A DNA stretch of 64,000 bases from Chryseobacterium artocarpi (GTDB taxonomy: Bacteria > Bacteroidota > Bacteroidia > Flavobacteriales > Weeksellaceae). The notes beneath the pieces were generated by a model. It did no database searches. It saw nothing but the letters and a program-made list of their open reading frames with translations, and was not told the DNA's origin. The position numbers and the translations under genes were made by a program. The stretch is taken from contig NZ_MAYH01000023.1 in NCBI RefSeq assembly GCF_001684975.1, positions 1 through 64,000 on the forward strand, read 5' to 3'. This document shows positions 36,720 through 45,455 of this stretch, piece by piece; the first letter of the stretch is position 1; every line of letters starts with the position of its first letter.

Positions 36720-37364
36720 GTGAAAGTTTCTTCAGATTTATTGGAAAAATGGCTGAAAGCATGGTCCTTATCTAGAAACCTGTCTTTACCTGTTCAATAT
36801 AAATCAGGGTTTAAAGTGAAAGTAGGTGATGAAAAACAAAAAGAACGTTATATATTTTCTGAACCTAATAAAGATTTCTTTCAGCTTTCCCATACTATTG
36901 ATGAACCTTGGATTTATCTGAAAGTCTGTTCAGGACCAGATCTATTTATAAATAATATCCCTGAAAAATGGCAATTACAACCGCAAGGATATATGATGAA
37001 CTGTTCTCATCCAATGAATATTCAGCAATTAAATCTTCCGGAAGGTTACATTGTAGAATATAGTAATGAAGATTATATGTTCATTGTAAAAATTATTACC
37101 CCAAAAGGCGAACAGGCAGCAATTGGAAGAGTTATTTTTGTAGATGATATTGCAGTCTATGATAGAATAGTGACGGAAGAAAATCACAGAAGAAAAGGTC
37201 TTGCTTCCTTTATCATCAAAGAATTGGAAAAAAATGCAGTGTCAAAGAATATTTTCAAAAATTTTCTTGTTGCCACCGAAGAAGGGAAGCTTTTATATGA
37301 AGCTTTAGGGTGGAAGGTTTACAGCTTATACACTTCGGTAGTTATTCCTGCTTTTAAAACTTAA
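36720..37364 (+). CDS. GNAT-like N-acetyltransferase, 214 aa
   Basis: The C-terminal half has a GNAT fold: IAVYDRIVTEENHRRKGLASFII supplies beta4 and the acetyl-CoA pyrophosphate loop (R-R-K-G-L-A), and LYEALGWKVYSLYTSVV the last strands. The N-terminal 110 residues are not recognised. The start is a GTG at 36720; no in-frame ATG exists until well inside the protein. It sits within the PH/SHOCT array, 11 bases after the third copy and about 60 before the fourth, so is probably part of the operon. Substrate unknown. Confidence 0.72.
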   Translation: MKVSSDLLEKWLKAWSLSRNLSLPVQYKSGFKVKVGDEKQKERYIFSEPNKDFFQLSHTIDEPWIYLKVCSGPDLFINNIPEKWQLQPQGYMMNCSHPMNIQQLNLPEGYIVEYSNEDYMFIVKIITPKGEQAAIGRVIFVDDIAVYDRIVTEENHRRKGLASFIIKELEKNAVSKNIFKNFLVATEEGKLLYEALGWKVYSLYTSVVIPAFKT

Positions 37365-37426
37365 TTTTTTGATTTAAATTATTTTCTCGTCAGGAAACAG
37401 TAATTTAGGAACATAAAACTATTGCT

Positions 37427-37978
37427 ATGAGTGAAAGATCCAGATTAGATGAAATAAAAGATCAACTTGAGAAGTTAGACATTAATCCAACATTTTTTGC
37501 AAGAAAAGAGATCCGGGAACTTCCCGAAATTCTTTCGGCAGAAGAGAAAATTGTTTACCTCGTTGAAGGTAGAAATAAAATCACTACTCATCATATCATC
37601 TTAGTCGCTACTGACAGGAGGCTTATTTTCGTTGATAAAGAATTCATGTACGGTTTAAAAGTAGAAGATTTTTCTTACAGTAAAATAAGTTCAATACAAT
37701 ACGAAACAGGTATAATGCTTGCCTCCATAGATATTCAGGTGTCTGATAACCTTGTAGAGATTGATGGAGTAGGTAAATATGAAGCAGAACTGTTTTGTGA
37801 AAAAGTAAGAGACTTCATGTCTCGTCCTGAAGAATATTTTCCAGAGATTTCAGAACCTACTGTTTTAGACCAATTGGAACAGCTTGGGAGATTAAAAGAA
37901 AATGGTGTTTTAAGTGAACAGGAATTTAGTGAACAAAAGAAAGTACTACTAGAAAAATTAAATAAAGATAAAATATAA
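37427..37978 (+). CDS. PH-SHOCT protein 4 (no zinc knuckle), 183 aa
   Basis: Fourth member of the array but lacking the DUF4428 knuckle: it begins directly with the shared RLDEIKDQLEKLD segment, followed by the PH-like domain (ILVATDRRLIFVDKEFMYG) and SHOCT (LEQLGRLKENGVLSEQEF). It is thus the minimal form of the family or a 5'-shortened paralog. A strong bidirectional terminator follows five bases after the stop, ending the operon. Confidence 0.85.
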   Translation: MSERSRLDEIKDQLEKLDINPTFFARKEIRELPEILSAEEKIVYLVEGRNKITTHHIILVATDRRLIFVDKEFMYGLKVEDFSYSKISSIQYETGIMLASIDIQVSDNLVEIDGVGKYEAELFCEKVRDFMSRPEEYFPEISEPTVLDQLEQLGRLKENGVLSEQEFSEQKKVLLEKLNKDKI

Positions 37979-37982
37979 AAGC

Positions 37983-38015
37983 AAAAAAGTCATCGTAACT
38001 ACTCGATGACTTTTT
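37983..38015. terminator. Bidirectional terminator
   Basis: AAAAAGTCATCG and CGATGACTTTTT form a perfect 12-bp stem with an 8-base loop; A- and T-runs on both sides allow it to serve the PH/SHOCT operon and the convergent small gene. Confidence 0.85.
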
Positions 38016-38050
38016 CTATATATGAATGTTAAAAAAACTACTCTTATTTA

Positions 38051-38287
38051 TTAGCTTAAAGAATCTTCAGCCTTTCCTTTCGCTTCGTCTACTTTATTTT
38101 GAACCTGAGAAGCAACATCATTGGCTTTACTCTTAAGGTCATTTCCCCATTTGTTAAGATTATCTTTTGCTGTATTGATCTTATCTTTTACAGCTTGTTG
38201 GTCCTCAGGAGATGAGTTTTTATATTTCCAATAAGCTAAAGCACCTAAACCTAGTAAAGCTAATACGCCTTTTGTTTTGTTTCCCAT
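38051..38287 (-). CDS. YtxH-like small membrane-anchored protein, 78 aa
   Basis: The N-terminus has one short hydrophobic segment (GVLALLGLGALAYW) followed by a Lys/Asp/Ala-rich amphipathic helix with heptad-like spacing (KINTAKDNLNKWGNDLKSKA). This matches the YtxH/general-stress small proteins of bacteria. Monocistronic on the minus strand. Function unknown; envelope stress is the usual suggestion. Confidence 0.75.
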   Translation of the reverse strand: MGNKTKGVLALLGLGALAYWKYKNSSPEDQQAVKDKINTAKDNLNKWGNDLKSKANDVASQVQNKVDEAKGKAEDSLS

Positions 38288-38384
38288 GATTTCTATTTTT
38301 ATGAATTAATATTAAAATTTGTTATTACTAATCATGTAAAATACGTGCCAAAAAATTGTGTAGAATTATAAAAAAATGTTAAAA

Positions 38385-39227
38385 TTAAGAAAAGACTTCA
38401 AAAAATTCACCGTCAAAACTGGCAAAAACCATAGTAGGATAAGAATCCTGATGATATACATTTCCATTTCTGTCAATACCAATAGCTCCCGCAAACCCAT
38501 CAATAGCTTTAAGCTCAGCAAATGTTTTACCGAAAGCTGTCTCAAGGCTCATTCCGTCCGTAACTCTGGTTACTATTTTCGCAGCAGTAGCATTGCTTAC
38601 AATATCTTCGCCTACACCCGTACAGCTGACTGCACAGAATTCATTGGCATAATTTCCGGCAACAGTGGCAGAATCCGAAATTCTTCCCGGAATTTCAAAA
38701 CCTTTACCTCCTGTAGACGTAGCAACAGCTAGTTTTCCATTTTTATCAATAGCAACACAGCCTACTGTTCCTTTTCCGCCGTTGTTCAGCTTTGCTTCAT
38801 ATTCTTTTCTTCTTTGTGGGATCTCTGTAGAAAAATTTTCAAATCCATGCTCTGTAGCATATTTCTTTGCTCCGTTTCCTCCTAAAACTCTATCATCTTC
38901 ATCAATAAGGTCTTTTGCTACAAAAACAGGATTTTTTACATTCTGAATATTAATGACTCCACTCAGCTTTTGAGTTTCTCCATTCATGATGGCTGCACTC
39001 ATTCGGATAACACCATCGCTTTGAATCTGTGAACCAATTCCTGCATTATATAAAGGATCATCTTCCAACAAAGAAACGGCATAGGCAACTGTATCAAAGG
39101 CAGAGTGAGTTTGAAGATACTGAAATGCTTTTTCAGCAATTTCCTTTAAAGAGTTTTGTTTGGCTGTTTTTACTTCGTGGCTTTGGTCGCTTTCCGAGAA
39201 AAAGCCTCCATGAATGATGATTTTCAT
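38385..39227 (-). CDS. Isoaspartyl peptidase / plant-type L-asparaginase
   Basis: Ntn-hydrolase that matures by self-cleavage before Thr154 in GGKGTVGCVAID. Substrate-side motifs LYNAGIGSQIQSDG and VAGNYANEFCAVSCTGVGEDIV (split here around ANEF) are typical. At 280 aa it is somewhat shorter than E. coli IaaA and has no signal peptide. It hydrolyses beta-aspartyl dipeptides; being beside cyanophycinase and cphA, the likely substrate is beta-Asp-Arg released from cyanophycin. A 14-copy heptamer repeat lies 49 bases upstream of the ATG, just beyond a near-match -7 box (TACCTTCG at 39267-39260), and may affect expression. Confidence 0.9.
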   Translation of the reverse strand: MKIIIHGGFFSESDQSHEVKTAKQNSLKEIAEKAFQYLQTHSAFDTVAYAVSLLEDDPLYNAGIGSQIQSDGVIRMSAAIMNGETQKLSGVINIQNVKNPVFVAKDLIDEDDRVLGGNGAKKYATEHGFENFSTEIPQRRKEYEAKLNNGGKGTVGCVAIDKNGKLAVATSTGGKGFEIPGRISDSATVAGNYANEFCAVSCTGVGEDIVSNATAAKIVTRVTDGMSLETAFGKTFAELKAIDGFAGAIGIDRNGNVYHQDSYPTMVFASFDGEFFEVFS

Positions 39228-39275
39228 AAAATGTAAATGAGAGTTGATAAATATTTTTACGAAGGTAATTTATAA

Positions 39276-39373
39276 ATAAAAGATAAAAGATAAAAGATAA
39301 AAGATAAAAGATAAAAGATAAAAGATAAAAGATAAAAGATAAAAGATAAAAGATAAAAGATAAAAGATAAAAG
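39276..39373. repeat. Heptanucleotide tandem repeat, (ATAAAAG)x14
   Basis: Fourteen perfect copies of a 7-bp unit occupy exactly 98 bases, continued by two more matching bases. It lies between the 3' end of cyanophycinase and the promoter region of the isoaspartyl peptidase gene. Perfect short units like this change length by slippage, so the locus should vary between strains. Confidence 0.95.
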
Positions 39374-39435
39374 ATCTTGTCGTTAAACAACTATAGCCAT
39401 AATGATTATCCATCCGGATATCAACATCAATAGGG

Positions 39436-39491
39436 GCGGGCTTTAGTCCGCTCAATAAATGAAATATTTAAATTCCATTGGCTTTAGCCAA
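39436..39491. repeat. REP-like pair of small palindromes
   Basis: GCGGGCTTTAGTCCGC (39436-39451, one mismatch) and TTGGCTTTAGCCAA (39478-39491) share a GGCTTTAGCC-type core 26 bases apart. The layout resembles dispersed intergenic palindromes I associate with Chryseobacterium genomes. No coding capacity. Confidence 0.45.
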
Positions 39492-39584
39492 AACTTATTA
39501 TATTGTCTGTTTTGATCAAAGAAGTGAATTAAAAACACAAAAAAACGAAACCGAGGTTCCGTTTATATAGTTACATAAGTTAGT

Positions 39585-40475
39585 CTATTTATCCTGTGGA
39601 ATTGGATTGAATTGTGAATTCTCAATGGTCAGCGTTTTGGTTGTAAGGTCATAATGATCATTCATAGACATTACATGTACCGTTAAGTTATCAATAGAGA
39701 TAGGTTCTCCAAGGTTGATATTCGTAAGATTGGTATCCTTGATGAATCTTCCGTCTACAAGGATGACAAGCCCTGAACCTACAGCAGTCATCACATCATT
39801 ATGAATGAAAAGTCCCGTATCTTCTCCAAGTCCGATTCCCAATGTTCGCGGATTATTGACGACAGCCTGGAATAGACGTCCAATTCTTCCTCTTTGTACA
39901 AAGTGTGTATCAATGATAACATTATCTATTAAACCTAGCCCCTGCGTAGTTTTAATTTCTCCTTTTAATAAAGCTTCCGAGCTGCTTCCCTGATAGATCA
40001 TATTTTCAGAGGCTGCCGCAGCACCCGCAGAAGTTCCGGAATAGATAAAATCCTGCTCCTGATATTTTAATAGAATAGTATCATGAAACCTGGTACCTCC
40101 GAGAATAGAAGTCAGTCTCAGCTGGTCTCCACCCGTAAACATCATTACATCCGCAGCATTGGCTCTTGCAACCATAGCATCAGAATTGGCTTCCTCACGG
40201 TTATGAATATCAAGAATGTTGACGTTTCTAGCTCCCAGGAATTCAAAAGCTTTTTTATATTCGGTACCTACGATTTGAGGAATCTGAGAAGCGGTAGTTA
40301 CGATTTCAATCACAGAATTTTCCTTATGTTTTGATTCATTGATGATCTTTCGTAAAATCCCACGCTCAAAAAAGTTAAGGTTTTTTTCAATATTCTGATC
40401 ATAATCGGTTTCTGCAAAGCTTCCTTTATTTACAGCTCCTCCGATAACTATTAATTTTCCAACAGGTTTCGTCAT
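39585..40475 (-). CDS. cphB: Cyanophycinase
   Basis: Serine peptidase of family S51 that cuts cyanophycin to beta-Asp-Arg dipeptides, 296 aa. The nucleophile S149 is in FIYSGTSAGAAAAS, preceded by the FTGGDQLRL motif; IDTHFVQRGRIGRL and GIGLGEDTGLFI are the other family signatures. No signal peptide, so it acts on the cell's own granules. It is divergent from cphA across 200 bases and upstream of the isoaspartyl peptidase on the same strand, giving a complete make-and-degrade set. Confidence 0.95.
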   Translation of the reverse strand: MTKPVGKLIVIGGAVNKGSFAETDYDQNIEKNLNFFERGILRKIINESKHKENSVIEIVTTASQIPQIVGTEYKKAFEFLGARNVNILDIHNREEANSDAMVARANAADVMMFTGGDQLRLTSILGGTRFHDTILLKYQEQDFIYSGTSAGAAAASENMIYQGSSSEALLKGEIKTTQGLGLIDNVIIDTHFVQRGRIGRLFQAVVNNPRTLGIGLGEDTGLFIHNDVMTAVGSGLVILVDGRFIKDTNLTNINLGEPISIDNLTVHVMSMNDHYDLTTKTLTIENSQFNPIPQDK

Positions 40476-40620
40476 GGTACAAAATTAAAAAATAATTAAC
40501 ATGTTTGGCGAAATTCATGCCATCTTTAGTTGATTTTTAATCTTTTAGGAATGTTAATTAAAATTAATTCTTTTTTGGCAAATCTTTAAACTTGATGTGG
40601 TTTTGTTTTGGGTTTTATAT

Positions 40621-40628
40621 TATATTTG
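40621..40628 (+). promoter_or_regulatory. Predicted -7 box for cphA
   Basis: TATATTTG matches TAnnTTTG, 44 bases before the cphA ATG in the cphB-cphA divergent region. Confidence 0.4.
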
Positions 40629-40672
40629 AATGTAAAATAAGTTATTGTTAACTGTTAAAATGCCAATAGACT

Positions 40673-43303
40673 ATGAAAATCGAAAAGATTCAGGCACTAC
40701 GCGGTCCTAATATCTGGAGTATCAGACGAAAGAAGCTGATCCAGATGAGATTAGACCTTGAGGAAATGGAAAATTATCCCACTAATAAAATTGATGGATT
40801 CAGGGAAAGAATAGAAAAATTGATTCCGTCATTGATCACTCACCGATGTTCGGAAGGAGTGGAAGGCGGGTTTTTCCATAGAGTGGAGACGGGTACCTGG
40901 ATGGGACATGTCATTGAGCATATCGCTTTGGAAATACAGACTCTTGCAGGAATGGATGTAGGCTTCGGCAGAACCCGTGAAACTAAAACTCCCGGAGTGT
41001 ATAATGTAGTATTCAATTATCTTGAAGAAAATGTGGGAATCTACGCTGCAGAAGAAGCTGTAAAGATTGCAGAAGCATTAATTGAAGGGAAAGAGTATGA
41101 TTTGAATGCCTGTATTCAAAAACTAAAAGAAATCAGAGAGCGCGTTCGTCTTGGTCCGTCTACAGGAAGTATTGTGGAAGAAGCTGTTTCCAGAAAAATC
41201 CCATGGATAAGATTGGGGACAAACTCACTTGTACAGCTTGGATATGGAGTGAATCAACAGCGTTTTCAAGCAACGATCACTGGGAAAACAAGTTCTATTG
41301 CTGTAGATATTGCATGTAATAAGGAATTAACAAAAAGAATGCTTCATGATGCTGCAATTCCGGTGCCTATTGGTGATCTGATTGTGGATGAAGAAGGGCT
41401 TAATAATGTCATTAAAAAAATTGGGTATCCTATTGTATTAAAACCTTTGGATGGTAATCATGGTAAAGGGTCTTCCATTAATGTTAACGACTGGGATTCT
41501 GCTAAAATAGGGCTGGAGCACGCACAGAAATATTCAAGAAAAGTTATTGTTGAAAAATATATTACAGGATACGACTTCAGAGTATTGGTAATTGATAATA
41601 AAATGGTAGCTGCTGCACGAAGAGTTCCCGCTCATATTATAGGGGACGGAGAATTGAATATCCAGCAACTTATTGATAAAGAAAATAAAGACCCAAGAAG
41701 AGGTTATGGTCATGAAAATGTCCTTACAGAGATTGATATAGATAAAGATACTACAGAACTTTTAGATAAACTTCAGTATAGTCTCGAAACGGTTCCGCAA
41801 AAAGGAGAAGTGGTTTATCTGAAGTCTACGGCTAACCTTTCGACTGGAGGAACCTCCATTGATGTAACCGATATGGTACATCCTGAGAATATTACAATGG
41901 CAGAAAGGATTTCTAAGATCATTGGATTAGACGTCTGCGGTATTGATATCATGGCTGAAAACCTTACGCAACCCTTAAAAGAAAGTGGTGGGGCTATTAT
42001 AGAAGTTAATGCCGCTCCGGGATTTAGAATGCACTTAGCTCCAAGCGAGGGATTACCAAGGAATGTTGCTGCTCCGGTTGTAGATATGTTATACCCGCAA
42101 GGAAAGCCTTTCACAATCCCAATTATTGCGGTAACGGGTACGAACGGTAAGACAACCACAACAAGATTGATCTCTCATATTGTAAAAAGCAATGGTTATA
42201 GAGTAGGTTTCACGACTTCCGATGGTATTTATATTCAAAATACTATGTTGTCAAAAGGAGATACTACAGGACCAATTTCAGCAGAATTTATTTTAAAAGA
42301 TCCTACGGTAGAGTTTGCTGTTCTTGAAACGGCAAGAGGTGGAATTTTACGTTCCGGATTAGGATTTTCACAATGCGATATCGGTGTACTTACCAATATT
42401 GAAGAGGATCATTTAGGAATGAATGATATTCACAGTTTAAAAGACCTTACCAAAGTAAAACGAGTGGTACTGGACAGCGTAAAGAAAAACGGATGGAGCG
42501 TACTGAATGCTGATAATGAATATTCCATGAAGATTATAAAAGATCTCGACTGTAATGTTGCAATTTTCAGTATGGATGAAAATAATCCGCATATCGTAAA
42601 ATTTGCGAAAGAAGGAAGAATTACTTGTGTGTACGAAGAAGGTTTTGTAACCATTAAAAAAGGAGATTGGAAGATCAGAATTGGAAAAGCCAAAGATTTC
42701 CCGATCACAATGGAAGGAAAAGCCAGATTTATGATAGAAAATGTACTGGCAGCCAGCCTTGCAAGTTATCTTCATGGATTTGGAATTGAAGATATTTCAA
42801 ATTCTTTACGAACATTTATACCAAGTGCACAGCTTACTCCGGGAAGACTGAATGTTTTTAAATTCAAAAACTTTAAAGTTCTGATTGATTTTGCACACAA
42901 CCCTTCAGGCTATGAAGCCATTGAAGATTATCTGAAAAATGTAGAATCAACAAAGAAAATAGGTATTATTTCCGGTGTAGGAGACAGACGTGATAACGAC
43001 ATCAGAGAGTGCGGAAAAATCGCAGGAAGGATGTTTGATCATATTATCATCCGAAATGAGAAGCATCTTCGGGGAAGAACCGAGGAAGAAATCAATGGGT
43101 TAATCATTGATGGAATGCAGGCTTCAGGAAAAGACGTAAGCTATGAGATTATTCCTAAGGAAATAGAAGCGCTGAAACATGCTATTGGAATGGCAGAAGA
43201 AGGAACATTTATCACGGCTTTAAGTGATGTGATTTCTAATGCCATTGATCTTGTTCAGGAATATCAGGCAAGAGAATTGCTGGAAGATGAAAAGAATCTG
43301 TAA
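40673..43303 (+). CDS. cphA: Cyanophycin synthetase
   Basis: Two-headed ligase that builds the poly-Asp backbone and attaches Arg, 876 aa, the normal length. The N-terminal domain starts KIEKIQALRGPNIWS; the central ATP-grasp part (about 215-480) contains YPIVLKPLDGNHGKG and the metal-binding IIEVNAAPGFRMH; the C-terminal Mur-ligase part begins with the P-loop VTGTNGKTTTTRL (about 485) and ends with the FAHNPSGYEAI signature. All catalytic motifs appear intact. Divergent from cphB; a terminator follows at 43330. Confidence 0.96.
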   Translation: MKIEKIQALRGPNIWSIRRKKLIQMRLDLEEMENYPTNKIDGFRERIEKLIPSLITHRCSEGVEGGFFHRVETGTWMGHVIEHIALEIQTLAGMDVGFGRTRETKTPGVYNVVFNYLEENVGIYAAEEAVKIAEALIEGKEYDLNACIQKLKEIRERVRLGPSTGSIVEEAVSRKIPWIRLGTNSLVQLGYGVNQQRFQATITGKTSSIAVDIACNKELTKRMLHDAAIPVPIGDLIVDEEGLNNVIKKIGYPIVLKPLDGNHGKGSSINVNDWDSAKIGLEHAQKYSRKVIVEKYITGYDFRVLVIDNKMVAAARRVPAHIIGDGELNIQQLIDKENKDPRRGYGHENVLTEIDIDKDTTELLDKLQYSLETVPQKGEVVYLKSTANLSTGGTSIDVTDMVHPENITMAERISKIIGLDVCGIDIMAENLTQPLKESGGAIIEVNAAPGFRMHLAPSEGLPRNVAAPVVDMLYPQGKPFTIPIIAVTGTNGKTTTTRLISHIVKSNGYRVGFTTSDGIYIQNTMLSKGDTTGPISAEFILKDPTVEFAVLETARGGILRSGLGFSQCDIGVLTNIEEDHLGMNDIHSLKDLTKVKRVVLDSVKKNGWSVLNADNEYSMKIIKDLDCNVAIFSMDENNPHIVKFAKEGRITCVYEEGFVTIKKGDWKIRIGKAKDFPITMEGKARFMIENVLAASLASYLHGFGIEDISNSLRTFIPSAQLTPGRLNVFKFKNFKVLIDFAHNPSGYEAIEDYLKNVESTKKIGIISGVGDRRDNDIRECGKIAGRMFDHIIIRNEKHLRGRTEEEINGLIIDGMQASGKDVSYEIIPKEIEALKHAIGMAEEGTFITALSDVISNAIDLVQEYQARELLEDEKNL

Positions 43304-43329
43304 AAATCTAAGTTTGAAATAAATAAAGT

Positions 43330-43358
43330 GGCTGTACTTTGTAGTGCAGCCGTTTTTT
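43330..43358 (+). terminator. Terminator of cphA
   Basis: GGCTGTACT and AGTGCAGCC form a stem with one mismatch and a TTGT loop, followed by six T. Confidence 0.7.
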
Positions 43359-43419
43359 ATAAATTCTGAGAATATTTTGCAGATTTTATTTATATAAATA
43401 AAAGTTTTGTTTTGAGAAT

Positions 43420-43911
43420 TTAGATCTTCAGCAATTTTCTAGCTTGCTGGAGTACAGCATCCCGATCTTCGGAAAATGTCAGAAAGTATTGGGTCTGCCA
43501 TTCCTGAGTTTTTTGAGCTTGTTTGCTTTCTGTTTTATCCCAAGCTGGATAAACTCTTATTCCTCGTTTGCCTATCTTTTTTTCGTTAGATAAAATTCCT
43601 TTTTCCAATAAAATGTTTTTAGGGAAAATAAATATCCCTGAAAGATTATCTTTAAAAGAAGCAACGAAATAAAAGTCAATATCATCAGCGATATCAAAAG
43701 GAGTTGTTTCTCCATTTTCATTTCTTTTCCAGATCGTTACAAACTGTCCCGTTTTGGTAGGTGTTATTTTTGAAATCCGAAATTTTATATTCCAATCATT
43801 TACAGTAAAATTAAAACCTGAGTATTCTCTGCATTCTTTATCTTCTTCAATATTTGAACACTTCAATCCAAGGGGCTGGAAGAGCTGTTCTTCGATGGTT
43901 TTTACATTCAC
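43420..43911 (-). CDS. MepB-family protein, 163 aa
   Basis: Matches the MepB family by its recurring features: SGFNFTVNDWNIKFRISKITPTKTGQ split around the invariant K-x-R-x-(S/A)-K-x-TP-x-K-x-G-x-FV, the IDFYFVA strand, FIFPKNILLEKGI, and the RVYPAWD segment. Family members occur next to the MepA efflux pump in staphylococci, yet no enzymatic function is established. Here it stands last on the minus strand after the ATP-grasp cluster, 164 bases downstream of its nearest gene. Confidence 0.75.
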   Translation of the reverse strand: MNVKTIEEQLFQPLGLKCSNIEEDKECREYSGFNFTVNDWNIKFRISKITPTKTGQFVTIWKRNENGETTPFDIADDIDFYFVASFKDNLSGIFIFPKNILLEKGILSNEKKIGKRGIRVYPAWDKTESKQAQKTQEWQTQYFLTFSEDRDAVLQQARKLLKI

Positions 43912-44075
43912 TATATTCTTGTTTAAAGTTGGTTGGCAAATCCAAAGTAGTTGATCCTAATCTGTTCAGATAGGCTACCTTTTGATATGTGTGGAAATTT
44001 ACTTCTGCTGGAAAGGTGGCAAAATTCAAAGAATTTTTGGCGGAGTGTTTTAATAAGGTACAATCTTCACTTCAT

Positions 44076-45260
44076 TTATCCTTCTGCAAAAAAAGCATTA
44101 GAACTTCCAATCCAGATGGCATCTTTTTTATTGAAATCAACATTTACCATGGCTGCTTTCGTCATTCTTCCCAGATTTTCCAATAGAATGGGGCGATCTT
44201 CATTTTCTTTCCAGACGTATAGCAAACGAATCTCTGCTTTTGCAAAGTCACCGTTAATATCCTCAAAAATAGGCTCGTAGTTTACTTTTCTTTGTAAAAT
44301 ATAGTTTTCCTTGTCTTTGATAGCGTCTGTAATTTCCTTTGTCGGATTCAAATTGACACCACTTCCAGCAAATGAAAACAGAGGTTTTAATACAAAATCT
44401 TCAAGGTTTTCATTCTCCGGGAATTCATGTAGAAAGTAGCTTTTTGGAACAAATTGATGTTGTAACAACGGTAAAAGAAACTTTGAAATCTTAAAAAACC
44501 AGTTGGGATGAGTAATCCATTTAACCTCAACTTCTTCCCGAAAATCAAATTCAGTAACAAGATCAGGAATTCTGTCCAATTCATCAAAAATAACGCGGTT
44601 GTAGATTCTTTTAATCTCTATTCGTTTACCTTTATTTTCATAAAAAAGTTTTTTACCTTCTTTCTTTATTTTGGTAAGGCAAACAGTCTTTATGCCTAAT
44701 AATTTCTCTGTTAAAGCAAAATCAATTGCTGTTTTCTGTTTTTCAGGGAAGATCTCAAGAAGAATAACTTGTTCAGGATTCTCATCACCCACAATGACAT
44801 CTTGTAAATGTTGCCTAAAAGCTTCATGGGACATAGTATTTCGAATATCCGAAAGAAAAGGATAAACTTCACAGTAAGTATCTTCATAAGCTTTTTGAAA
44901 GGCATATAATGAAGGGAAAGCCTGTAATTCTATCAATTGTGGCTCAATTTCTCCATTCTCGTTTTTGCATACCCCAAAATCTATGGTAAAAAAATGAGGT
45001 TGATCCGTATCATTAGGAACTTGGCAATTGTCGGGAACAGCTTTTTGAAGAAGCTCAGTAGGAAGTGCTTTGATCTGACTGATGATACTTTCGCTTGCAT
45101 CCAGTAATTTATTTTCAAATTCTTTGGTCAGAAAAAGAGGGCTCTCCGAGATTCTGAAAGCAGCCTCCACGCCGCTTTTCTGTGCTAAAATGTCCTTAAG
45201 CTGCTTATATTTTTCATCTGAAAACTCCTTGTTAAATTGTTTCCTGTATTTTGGGATCAT
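44076..45260 (-). CDS. ATP-grasp-like protein of unknown function, 394 aa
   Basis: No standard family name comes to mind, but the C-terminal half behaves like an ATP-grasp: FVLKPLFSFAGSGVNLNP offers the Lys strand and glycine-rich loop, NYILQRKV the adenine-side E/Q strand, and AEIRLLYVWKENEDRPI and a final Asn-rich turn the metal site. The N-terminal 200 residues contain LIELQAFPSLYAFQ, which also looks metal- or nucleotide-binding. The gene order with an amidotransferase, GCS2 ligase and other ATP-grasps suggests it forms an amide bond on an unknown acceptor. Assignment is tentative. Confidence 0.55.
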   Translation of the reverse strand: MIPKYRKQFNKEFSDEKYKQLKDILAQKSGVEAAFRISESPLFLTKEFENKLLDASESIISQIKALPTELLQKAVPDNCQVPNDTDQPHFFTIDFGVCKNENGEIEPQLIELQAFPSLYAFQKAYEDTYCEVYPFLSDIRNTMSHEAFRQHLQDVIVGDENPEQVILLEIFPEKQKTAIDFALTEKLLGIKTVCLTKIKKEGKKLFYENKGKRIEIKRIYNRVIFDELDRIPDLVTEFDFREEVEVKWITHPNWFFKISKFLLPLLQHQFVPKSYFLHEFPENENLEDFVLKPLFSFAGSGVNLNPTKEITDAIKDKENYILQRKVNYEPIFEDINGDFAKAEIRLLYVWKENEDRPILLENLGRMTKAAMVNVDFNKKDAIWIGSSNAFFAEG

Positions 45261-45455
45261 AGTTTTTCTTTTGCGATGGTAAAAAATCGAACAATGACAT
45301 TCGATTTTGATATTGTAAATGATTTAACCACAAAAGTCACAAAAGTTTTTATTTTTAAGAATATAAAACGCTTTATAATAAGCTTACATCCAATGAAAAT
45401 CAAAGATTTTCAACAAAACTTAAGTGTTACACTTTTGAGACTTTTGTAGAAGGTA

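Noticed and set aside
39276..39373. Short regular repeats considered as a CRISPR array
   Set aside because: Unit is 7 bp with no spacers and no cas genes; it is a simple tandem repeat.
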